Assembly: GCF_000469155.1 (NCBI RefSeq)
Contig: NZ_AWXE01000001.1
Span: 248,001-312,000 of the forward strand
DNA: 64,000 nt
Direction of reading: 5' to 3'
From: Candidatus Micropelagos thuwalensis
GTDB taxonomy: Bacteria > Pseudomonadota > Alphaproteobacteria > RS24
Within the stretch, counting starts at the first letter, position 1, and each line of letters begins with the position of its first letter. A model generated the notes under the pieces. That model saw only the letters and a program-made list of their open reading frames with translations. It had not been told where the DNA came from and made no database searches. Position numbers and translations under genes: made by a program. Shown one piece after another: positions 1 through 7,262 of the stretch.

Positions 1-356
1 TTCTCAATCCTGCCGAACCGCCCATGATTATGCGCGACACAATCTATGCGTTTTCAGTTGGCGGCGAGGAAGATAAAATCCGCCAAAGCGTTGAGGATAT
101 GGTTGCCGAGGTTCAGAAATATGTGCCGGGCTATCGCCTGAAACAAGAAGTTCAATTTGAGCGCTTTACCGGCAATAGCCGTCTTAAAATCCCGGGGCAG
201 GGTGAATATGAAGGCGTTAAAACAACGATTTTCCTTGAGGTAGAAGGTGCGGGTCATTATCTGCCGAATTATGCGGGTAATCTCGACATTATGACATCTG
301 CGGGTATGGCAACCGCCGAACGCATGGCGACAAAAGTACGAGGGGGTGTGGCATGA
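1..356 (+). CDS. dmpF: acetaldehyde dehydrogenase (acylating), C-terminal part
   Basis: The reading frame is open from the window edge (codons in phase with base 3), so the first in-frame ATG at 24 is internal and the true start lies upstream. The preceding codons read [13 protein letters not shown], a conserved stretch of acylating acetaldehyde dehydrogenases, which turn acetaldehyde, CoA and NAD+ into acetyl-CoA. About 118 of the usual 300 or so residues are present, covering the dimerisation/C-terminal part. It overlaps the aldolase gene by 4 bases (ATGA). The two enzymes normally form a complex that channels acetaldehyde from aldolase to dehydrogenase, so the context fits. Identification is firm although the NAD-binding half and catalytic Cys lie outside the window. 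Confidence 0.9.
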   Translation, partial: LNPAEPPMIMRDTIYAFSVGGEEDKIRQSVEDMVAEVQKYVPGYRLKQEVQFERFTGNSRLKIPGQGEYEGVKTTIFLEVEGAGHYLPNYAGNLDIMTSAGMATAERMATKVRGGVA

Positions 357-1390
357 GTGGCTTTTTGAAAGATCCTACCAAAGAAAAACTTTATATTCAG
401 GATGTTACCTTGCGCGATGGTATGCATGCTATCCGACACATGTATGGCATTGATCATGTAGCAATGATTGCCAAGGCGCTCGACGAAGCTGGTGTTGATG
501 CGATTGAAGTCGCACATGGTGATGGTCTTTCCGGCGCCAGCTTTAATTACGGGTTCGGCGCGCATACCGATTGGGAATGGATTGAAGCCGTTGCCGATGT
601 GATTGATAATGCTGTTCTGACAACGCTCATTCTGCCGGGTATTGCGACGGTTGAGGAATTAAAGCGGGCTTATGACCTTGGTGTGCGGTCTGTGCGTGTT
701 GCCACGCATTGCACAGAAGCAGATGTGTCCAAACAGCATATTGGTATTGCGCGGGATTTGGGGATGGACACCATCGGCTTTTTAATGATGAGCCATATGA
801 GTGAGCCAGAGCAACTTGCAGAGCAAGCCAAGCTGATGGAAAGCTATGGCGCGACCACGGTTTACGTCACTGACAGTGGCGGGGCTTTGGATATGGATGG
901 CTATGCGGCGCGTGTGCGGGCTTATTGTGATATTTTAGACCCGGCGACAGAAATTGGTGTGCATGCCCATCACAATTTATCTTTAGGGGTTGCGAACTCG
1001 ATTGTTGCTGTTCAAAACGGCGTGCGGCGCGTGGATGCGTCTTTGGCGGGCATGGGTGCGGGGGCAGGTAATGCCCCACTGGAAGTGTTTATCGCGGCGG
1101 CTGACCGGAAGGGCTGGCAGCATGGTTGCGATGTATACAAACTTATGGATGCTGCCGAAGAATTGGTGCGCCCATTGCAAGACCGCCCGGTTAGGGTTGA
1201 TCGGGAAACGCTCTCATTGGGTTATGCGGGTGTGTATTCTTCCTTCTTGCGTCATGCGGAAAAAGCGTCAGAAGATTACGGCATTGATGTCCGTACAATT
1301 TTGGTTGAACTTGGCAGACGCCGCATGGTTGGCGGACAAGAAGATATGATTGTCGATGTCGCGCTCGACCTCCTGAAACAACAAAATTAG
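353..1390 (+). CDS. dmpG: 4-hydroxy-2-oxovalerate aldolase
   Basis: A 345-residue enzyme of the DmpG/BphI/MhpE family, the usual length. It cleaves 4-hydroxy-2-oxovalerate to pyruvate and acetaldehyde at the end of catechol-type meta-cleavage pathways. Visible signatures are the N-terminal [12 protein letters not shown], with the metal-ligand Asp and catalytic Arg of DRE-TIM aldolases, the metal-binding HAHHNLSLG at about residues 202-210, and a C-terminal [12 protein letters not shown] loop. The start overlaps the stop of the acetaldehyde dehydrogenase gene (ATGA), so the pair is translationally coupled. No hydratase or dioxygenase gene is seen downstream; the rest of the pathway must lie upstream of the window or elsewhere. 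Confidence 0.95.
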   Translation: MSGFLKDPTKEKLYIQDVTLRDGMHAIRHMYGIDHVAMIAKALDEAGVDAIEVAHGDGLSGASFNYGFGAHTDWEWIEAVADVIDNAVLTTLILPGIATVEELKRAYDLGVRSVRVATHCTEADVSKQHIGIARDLGMDTIGFLMMSHMSEPEQLAEQAKLMESYGATTVYVTDSGGALDMDGYAARVRAYCDILDPATEIGVHAHHNLSLGVANSIVAVQNGVRRVDASLAGMGAGAGNAPLEVFIAAADRKGWQHGCDVYKLMDAAEELVRPLQDRPVRVDRETLSLGYAGVYSSFLRHAEKASEDYGIDVRTILVELGRRRMVGGQEDMIVDVALDLLKQQN

Positions 1391-1516
1391 AATCAGTCAT
1401 CATCTTGAAGCTACTATTTCCGTTAATGGTTTTTAATTAACCCAATCGTTTGCTCAGAAAAGCCAGCCTAAACACGCCCATAAATATTGCTATAAGACAT
1501 GTGCAATACAGATAAT

Positions 1517-1545
1517 TTGACAACGTTGTCACAAAAAGTAATTAT
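1517..1545 (+). promoter_or_regulatory. predicted promoter with LacI-type operator upstream of the symporter gene
   Basis: The perfect 14-base palindrome TGACAACGTTGTCA (1518-1531) overlaps a -35 box TTGACA (1517-1522). After a 17-base spacer there is a weak -10 AATTAT (1540-1545). The same arrangement occurs before zwf and gap, so a LacI repressor probably blocks polymerase at all three. The gene at 24978-26015 is the most likely regulator because it adjoins the zwf operon. The assignment is inference; a TATAAT at 1555-1560 could be an alternative -10. Confidence 0.65.
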
Positions 1546-1587
1546 CAAGCCTAATATAATAAGAGCTAACATTATTGGGAGGGAATA

Positions 1588-3174
1588 ATGCTTACATTTC
1601 TAGATTTATCCGTGATTGCAATCTACGGAGCCGTATTGATGGGTGTCGCGCTTTATGTTTCCAGAGCGCCAGCAGATCACGAAGTTAATAGTAAAGATTA
1701 TTTCCTTGCCGGTAACAGCCTGAAATGGTGGGCGGTTGGTGCTTCTTTAATTGCGGCCAATATTTCTGCTGAGCAAATTATTGGGCAATCAGGGCAGGGG
1801 TTTGTCGTTGGGCTGGCGATTGCCGCTTATGAATGGCAGGCCGCCTTGGTGCTGATTATTGTTGCGAAATATTTTCTACCAATATTCCTTGAGAAAAAAA
1901 TCTATACCATGCCGCAATTTTTGGAGACCCGCTTTGGGGGTGAGGTCAAATTGCTTTTGGCAATATTCTGGGTCGTGCTCTACACATCTGTCAATTTAAC
2001 TGCTGTTTTGTGGCTTGGGGGGCTGGCGCTTAACGCGCTTACCGGTTGGAGTGTTATGTATTGCATGATTGGTCTGGCTGGATTTGCCGTGCTTTATTCA
2101 ATTTATGGCGGGCTTAAAGCCGTTGCGCTGACCGACATTATTCAAGTGGTCATTCTGGTTGTCGGCGGTGCAGCCATTACGGGTATTTTGCTGTCCATGG
2201 TGAATGTTGGAGGTAGCATGCTTGGGGGTTTTGGTGTGCTTATGAATGACATTCCGGGTCATTTTAAAATGATTTTATCTCCAGAAAATCCAAGCTATCA
2301 GGATTTACCCGGTATCTGGACTTTGCTTGGCGGTTTGTGGGTTTTGCATTTCTCTTATTGGGGGTTTAACCAATACATTATTCAAAGAGCGCTCGGCGCC
2401 GAAAGTCTACAAGAGGCGCGTAAAGGTCTGGCATTTGCCGCATTTTTGAAACTTTTAATTCCGGTTATTGTTGTTATTCCAGGCATTGCAGCTTTGTGGC
2501 TGGCGCAAAATGCTCAGTTGGATATGGCAACGCTTCAAGCCAAGCCTGACTCGACTTATGGCGTTTTAATGACTTTGATGCCTCAAGGTCTGCGTGGGTT
2601 GGTTTTTGCCGCACTCATCGCTGCCATCGTTTCTTCATTGGCCTCCATGATGAACTCCATCTCAACGATTTTCACAATGGATATTTATCGTGATTATCTT
2701 GCGACAGAAAAAACCGAACAGCATTATGTGACAGTTGGGCGGTTTACATCGCTTGCTTCTATTGTAATTGCGGTCATTTTAGCCCGCCCGTTTCTTGGCG
2801 GTATGGCCAGCGCGTTTCAAACCATTCAAGAATATACAGGTTATATCGCGCCCGGTATTGTAGCGGTTTTCCTGTTAGGTATGTTCTGGAAGAGATGCAA
2901 TTCTCAAGGTGCCTTTGGCATGCTTGTTGTGTCGGTGGGGTCAAATATCATTCTTAAACTCGCAACACCGGATACACCTTTCGTCATCCGTATTTGGGTG
3001 GTTTTCTTGGCCTGCTTAGCAGCTGGATATATCATTTCAATACTGACGAAAGAACCAGAAGCCGGACAGCCCGTGGATCTTTCCGGCATCAGGTTTGAAA
3101 GCGCAGCCCTTTTTAATCGCTTGTCGATTGCTATTGGTGTATTGCTGACCGGTATTTATATATTCTTCTGGTAG
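1588..3174 (+). CDS. sodium:solute symporter (SSS family), probably a sugar transporter
   Basis: A 528-residue protein with about 14 hydrophobic segments, the usual size for the SSS/SGLT family of inner-membrane Na+-coupled transporters. The N-terminal YFLAGNSLKWWAVGASLIAA and the IYGGLKAVALTDIIQ segment are typical of SGLT-like members. A strong Shine-Dalgarno GGGAGGG precedes the ATG. The promoter carries the palindrome also found before zwf and gap, so the simplest reading is uptake of glucose, or of glucose-containing sugars released from beta-glucan, feeding the Entner-Doudoroff genes nearby. The substrate is inferred from context only. The gene converges on the GH3 glucosidase gene. Confidence 0.85.
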   Translation: MLTFLDLSVIAIYGAVLMGVALYVSRAPADHEVNSKDYFLAGNSLKWWAVGASLIAANISAEQIIGQSGQGFVVGLAIAAYEWQAALVLIIVAKYFLPIFLEKKIYTMPQFLETRFGGEVKLLLAIFWVVLYTSVNLTAVLWLGGLALNALTGWSVMYCMIGLAGFAVLYSIYGGLKAVALTDIIQVVILVVGGAAITGILLSMVNVGGSMLGGFGVLMNDIPGHFKMILSPENPSYQDLPGIWTLLGGLWVLHFSYWGFNQYIIQRALGAESLQEARKGLAFAAFLKLLIPVIVVIPGIAALWLAQNAQLDMATLQAKPDSTYGVLMTLMPQGLRGLVFAALIAAIVSSLASMMNSISTIFTMDIYRDYLATEKTEQHYVTVGRFTSLASIVIAVILARPFLGGMASAFQTIQEYTGYIAPGIVAVFLLGMFWKRCNSQGAFGMLVVSVGSNIILKLATPDTPFVIRIWVVFLACLAAGYIISILTKEPEAGQPVDLSGIRFESAALFNRLSIAIGVLLTGIYIFFW

Positions 3175-3200
3175 TCGCCCTAAAAAACGTAACCAAATAA

Positions 3201-5663
3201 TTATTGCGGACAGCTTGTCAATTCATCTGAGCTGACAAGCTCTGCATTGTGAACTGACAATTCCCATCCTTGCTTGGCTTGCATAAATAACGGAACTTCG
3301 ACTTTTGTGGGGTCAAGACCTTTGCTTACAAAACAACTGAGGGGAATTTTTACCTCTTGCCATTTATCTTGGGGGAGGTCTGTCAGAACTGACGATATTG
3401 CCAATGAACCAATGCACGCCTCGCCGCAAATCATCCCTATAATGAATTCATCATCGCCAGCCTTTGATAGTTTCAGCGTCATGGAGAGCGCGAGCAAGTC
3501 GTAATTAGGCATTTGCGTGATATTAAAAGGGCGGGCTAGACGAGCTGAGGCATTCGCCAAGTTATCGTTTACCCAGCTCAACTTTCTGGAGTCTTCCTGG
3601 GCTTGATAATCCGTGCCAGAAGAGGTCAGGCTTCCACCAAGGCTTTTCAGGTTCAGCATAGGAGCCGGTGTGTTTGAATTGGTGAGGTCGCCAAGATAAA
3701 ATTCAAGCGGCTCAACGGCTTTCCCTTTGGCAAGAATTTGACCTGAGAAAACTTTTTCAGGTTTTTGTAAAACATCTGACACGGGCAGGGCAGCGAGTTG
3801 CACATCATCGGCATAGTTTAGGCCATAGCCAAATTGAAACGCAGAACCATCATTCTTGCGAACCAATTGGCCCGTTTCTTCAACAGGCCATGAGAATGGC
3901 AATTTGCCAACAAAATCAAATTGTGGTGAGCCATCAGCAGAAGCAACAATAACATCCGCAATCCCGCCAGCTTCCGTGCCGGGTAGCCAAGCTGCAACAA
4001 ATGCATCGGATAGGTTTATATGGCTGTTGACCCAGAGTGGACGACCGCTAATGAAAATGGCAACAACCGGAACGCCGTCGGCTTTGAGTTGCTTAAGAAT
4101 GTTAAGGTTAGGATCGCCTTCAAATTCATAAATCAAATCCATTCGATCGCCATGAAATTCCGCATAGGGGTCTTCCCCAAAAACAACAATCGCAGCATCG
4201 GGCCTTTGTTCATAAGACCCGTCGGGCGACCAGCTAATTGTGCCACCTGTTTGGGTGATGGCAGCCTCAAGACCTGAATAAATGGTTTCGCCGGTTTTAA
4301 ATTCGTCATTCGCGTTGTCATTACCCTGCCATGAAAGTGTCCAACCACCCGTCTGATGTTTCATGGATTTGGCAACCGCACCCACCACCATAACATTGGC
4401 TTTTGGTTTAATGGGAAGGGCTTGATTATTGTTCTTAAGCAAAACAAGTGATTTACGAACAGCTTCACGCGCTAAGGCACGATGCTCGGCAATTCCCAGT
4501 GACTCTTGTTTGGTCTCCGGACGTTGTGACGGAAGGCCGGCTTCAAAAATACCAGCGGTCACTTTGGCTTGAAGGACTCTGAGAACAGCCTCATCCAGAC
4601 GGGCCATTGGGACGTCGCCACTCTCAACCTGTGATTTGAGGGACTCGTAAATGCCTTTCCAGCTTTCAGGCGCCATATACATATCAACACCGGCAAGGAA
4701 AGCGTCTGGGCAATTCGTCGCCGTACACCCTGGTATCTCGGCATGACCATTCCAGTCGCCAACAACAAAACCGTTAAAATTCATTTCATCGCGAAGCAGA
4801 TCGGTCAGATAGGGTTTATTTTCGTGCATCTTGGTACCATTCACACTTGAGAAGGATGCCATTACGGATTGCACATCATTTTGGAAAGCCTGTTTATAGG
4901 GAAAGGCGTGAATATTTCGTAGTTCCTGTTCGGTAACAATCGTGTCACCTTTATCAATGCCGTATTGTGTGCCACCGTCACCGACAAAGTGCTTTGCGGT
5001 AGCAATAATTTTTTTATCGCCCAGATAATTTTCAGTGCCAGGTTTACCCTGCAGGCCTAAAATGAGTGCTGCACCAAGATCTGAAACGAGCTGCGGGTTT
5101 TCCGAATAACTTTCATAGGTGCGTCCCCAACGATAATCGCGCGCTACGGCAACAGTGGGAGCAAAGACCCAATCTAAACCTGTTGCACGAACTTCGTGAG
5201 CAGTAACAGCACCAATTTTTTCGAGTAGAACGGTATCGCGTGTCGCGCCGAGGCCAATATTGTGCGGAAAGATTGTAGCAGATTGCAGGTTATTATGACC
5301 GTGAACAGCATCAGTCCCCCAAATGGCGGGGATACCAAGACCACCATCTGAAATATCTGTTGAAGCTAACCACATGGCATCGGCTAGACTCACCCATTCC
5401 TGCCACTCAGCAGTTTTTCCTCCTCCAGGGGCGGAATTACCGCCATTTAAAATGGACCCAAGATTATATTTTTGAACCTCTTCAGGGGTGACAGAGCCAA
5501 TATCAGCTTGAATAACTTGCCCAATTTTTTCTTCAAGTGTCATTTGCTCCAATATTATTTCTGCTTGAGATTTTTGTTTATCGCTGCAAGCTGTAATCTG
5601 TAATCCGATAACAATTACAATTAAATTTTTAATAATTTTTTTTGTAACAAAACTTTTAGACAT
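3201..5663 (-). CDS. GH3 family beta-glucosidase / exo-beta-glucanase lipoprotein
   Basis: An 820-residue glycoside hydrolase family 3 enzyme. It begins with a signal peptide ending in a lipobox (ITAC, Cys26), so it is probably a lipoprotein anchored outside the cytoplasm. The catalytic nucleophile is Asp303 in VVGDWNG; the substrate-binding AKHFVGDGG (about 223-231) is intact. After the two GH3 domains there is an extra beta-rich C-terminal domain of about 160 residues, as in marine ExoP-type exo-1,3/1,4-beta-glucanases. It should release glucose from beta-glucan oligosaccharides made by the GH16 enzyme downstream. The start has an AGGGA ribosome site 7 bases upstream. It is divergent from a LacI regulator gene, which probably controls it. 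Linkage preference cannot be read from sequence. Confidence 0.92.
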   Translation of the reverse strand: MSKSFVTKKIIKNLIVIVIGLQITACSDKQKSQAEIILEQMTLEEKIGQVIQADIGSVTPEEVQKYNLGSILNGGNSAPGGGKTAEWQEWVSLADAMWLASTDISDGGLGIPAIWGTDAVHGHNNLQSATIFPHNIGLGATRDTVLLEKIGAVTAHEVRATGLDWVFAPTVAVARDYRWGRTYESYSENPQLVSDLGAALILGLQGKPGTENYLGDKKIIATAKHFVGDGGTQYGIDKGDTIVTEQELRNIHAFPYKQAFQNDVQSVMASFSSVNGTKMHENKPYLTDLLRDEMNFNGFVVGDWNGHAEIPGCTATNCPDAFLAGVDMYMAPESWKGIYESLKSQVESGDVPMARLDEAVLRVLQAKVTAGIFEAGLPSQRPETKQESLGIAEHRALAREAVRKSLVLLKNNNQALPIKPKANVMVVGAVAKSMKHQTGGWTLSWQGNDNANDEFKTGETIYSGLEAAITQTGGTISWSPDGSYEQRPDAAIVVFGEDPYAEFHGDRMDLIYEFEGDPNLNILKQLKADGVPVVAIFISGRPLWVNSHINLSDAFVAAWLPGTEAGGIADVIVASADGSPQFDFVGKLPFSWPVEETGQLVRKNDGSAFQFGYGLNYADDVQLAALPVSDVLQKPEKVFSGQILAKGKAVEPLEFYLGDLTNSNTPAPMLNLKSLGGSLTSSGTDYQAQEDSRKLSWVNDNLANASARLARPFNITQMPNYDLLALSMTLKLSKAGDDEFIIGMICGEACIGSLAISSVLTDLPQDKWQEVKIPLSCFVSKGLDPTKVEVPLFMQAKQGWELSVHNAELVSSDELTSCPQ

Positions 5664-6047
5664 TGAATTTCCCTGAAAATTTTTTTGTTTAACCCTTTAT
5701 GGACTGAAAGACTGTTAAATTTTGGCATGTTAAGTAACTGGGCTTTAAACCCATGAAAGTTAAGAAATTTTTGCTTAGATAAAAGATTTTTTAATCAGTT
5801 AAACCTTTCGAGTGAATGATTTAACTTTAAACACCCCCACATATTTATCAGTTATTTTGTCCTCAAGAAATGGATATTGTCTTTATTGGACAAAGTCAAT
5901 GCATTAAAGGACAATTTGGCCAATTACTATAAAATTTATATTTTAAAAATGATTAGGACCCAATTTTTTGAGCTATTGATAAGTTTTTTTCTAATTTAAA
6001 AATTTGGAATCAATCTATTTTGATTTTTTATCCTTCCAGAGGTTATC
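5664..6047. other. 384-base AT-rich divergent regulatory region (GH3 / lacI)
   Basis: No gene is seen here. The stretch is very AT-rich and holds several repeated short elements: the inverted repeat TTGTC-N7-GACAA at 5877-5893, GGACAATTT at 5909-5917 (also present before the TonB receptor at 7205-7213), and TTTAAACACCCCCACATAT at 5826-5844. The reverse complement of that last element closely resembles the leader of the TonB receptor gene at 7241-7259. These are candidate operator and leader elements shared by genes under the adjacent LacI regulator. Transcripts toward the glucosidase probably have a long leader of about 160 bases if the promoter lies beyond 5830. Confidence 0.45.
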
Positions 6048-7058
6048 TTGAGCACAATCCACGATGTAGCAGAAAAGGCTGGGGTTTCGGTTAAAACCGT
6101 TTCTAGAGTTCTCAATGATTATAGTCATGTGAGCGAGAAAACCCGTTTAAGAGTCCAAAATGCAATGGAAACACTCAACTACTCGCCTAGTTCGATTGCT
6201 AGACAAATGCGATTAGGTGATACGCTTAGCGTTGGTTTAATGTATGGCGATCCAAGTAGTGGCTATCAGTCAGGCTTAAATCAGGCATTTTTGGAAGCTT
6301 GTTTCAATGCTGGTCGTTATTTAGTAGCAGAATTATTGGACGAAACTAACAAAGATTGGATTGGTCAAGTAAGCCGTTTCTTGGATAAAACAAAAATTAA
6401 AAATCTTGTTTTGGTTCCTCCATTATGCGACTCCGTTGAAGTTCATGAACTTTTACGTCAAAAAGGGGTTAATTTTGTGTTAATTTCCCCGTCCCAGGCA
6501 TTTCCTTCTTGTGTATCAATAGTAATTGATGAACAGCAGGCTGCCATGCAGCTAACAAAACATCTAATTGATCAAGGGCATAAAAGAATTGCTCACATTA
6601 GTGGTGATGTAATGCACGTAGCAAGCCTTCTTCGCCTGCAGGGCTATGAAAAGGTGCTTTCGGAGGCTGGTTTAGAGATTAATTCAGAATTGGTTAAAGA
6701 GGGTAGTTTTGATTACAAAAAAGCGCTGAGGTGTTCCCAAGAATTACTTTCTTTACCTGAAAGTAAACGTCCGACAGCTATTTTTTGTTCAAATGACGAA
6801 ATGGCTGCAGCCACCATGATGGTGGCAAGTAAAATGGGGTTTAGTGTTCCTGATCAGTTGGCTATAGCTGGTTTTGATGACTCATTTATTTCTAAAGTAT
6901 TGTGGCCGCAGTTAACTTCAGTTGCTCAACCTTTTTCAAAAATGGCATCAGAAGCAATGCTACAACTGAATAATTTTCCTAAAGCATTAGAATTTGATCC
7001 AATTGTAAGGGTTTTACCACATAAACTGCATGTTAGAGAGTCAAGTATTCTAACTTAA
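6048..7058 (+). CDS. LacI-family transcriptional regulator of the glucan locus
   Basis: A 336-residue LacI/GalR repressor. The N-terminal helix-turn-helix reads IHDVAEKAGVSVKTVSRVLN and is followed by the hinge helix SPSSIARQMR; the rest is a periplasmic-binding-protein-like sugar-sensing domain. The start is TTG, chosen because AGAGG lies 5 bases upstream and the domain begins right there. The gene is divergent from the GH3 glucosidase and upstream of the TonB receptor, so it probably represses both until a glucan-derived sugar appears. Its helix differs from that of the second LacI protein at 24978-26015, so a different operator is expected. Confidence 0.9.
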   Translation: MSTIHDVAEKAGVSVKTVSRVLNDYSHVSEKTRLRVQNAMETLNYSPSSIARQMRLGDTLSVGLMYGDPSSGYQSGLNQAFLEACFNAGRYLVAELLDETNKDWIGQVSRFLDKTKIKNLVLVPPLCDSVEVHELLRQKGVNFVLISPSQAFPSCVSIVIDEQQAAMQLTKHLIDQGHKRIAHISGDVMHVASLLRLQGYEKVLSEAGLEINSELVKEGSFDYKKALRCSQELLSLPESKRPTAIFCSNDEMAAATMMVASKMGFSVPDQLAIAGFDDSFISKVLWPQLTSVAQPFSKMASEAMLQLNNFPKALEFDPIVRVLPHKLHVRESSILT

Positions 7059-7193
7059 TTGCCATCTTTCTTACCCACTCGCAAAAAGGCTAAGAGCTCA
7101 ATTATGCTTTTAAATTCTGCGGGCATTTTGTAACAAAAATGTAACACTAAATAATTGAGTCACACAAATTTTGTCTCATATCAATAAATTTAA

Positions 7194-7262
7194 TTGACAA
7201 TGATGGACAATTTTAGTTTTCTGCTAAGACTTATAAAAATATTTGTGGGGGTAGTTTAAATG
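7194..7262 (+). promoter_or_regulatory. promoter/leader region of the TonB receptor gene
   Basis: TTGACA at 7194-7199 could be a -35 box. It is followed by GGACAATTT (7205-7213), also found in the lacI/GH3 region, and a TATAAA at about 7232. The leader ends in GTGGGGGT, a strong ribosome site, before the ATG at 7260. The -35/-10 spacing is poor for a single sigma-70 promoter, so which element is used is unclear. Confidence 0.35.

Noticed and set aside
24-356. Short complete gene starting at the ATG at 24
   Set aside because: The frame is open to the window edge and the preceding residues match acetaldehyde dehydrogenase, so this ATG is internal.
5700-5775. Small peptide gene in the GH3 leader (about 21 codons starting ATGGGT on the minus strand)
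   Set aside because: No ribosome site precedes the ATG, and the stretch is better explained as AT-rich leader with a GGGTTTAAAGCCC hairpin.
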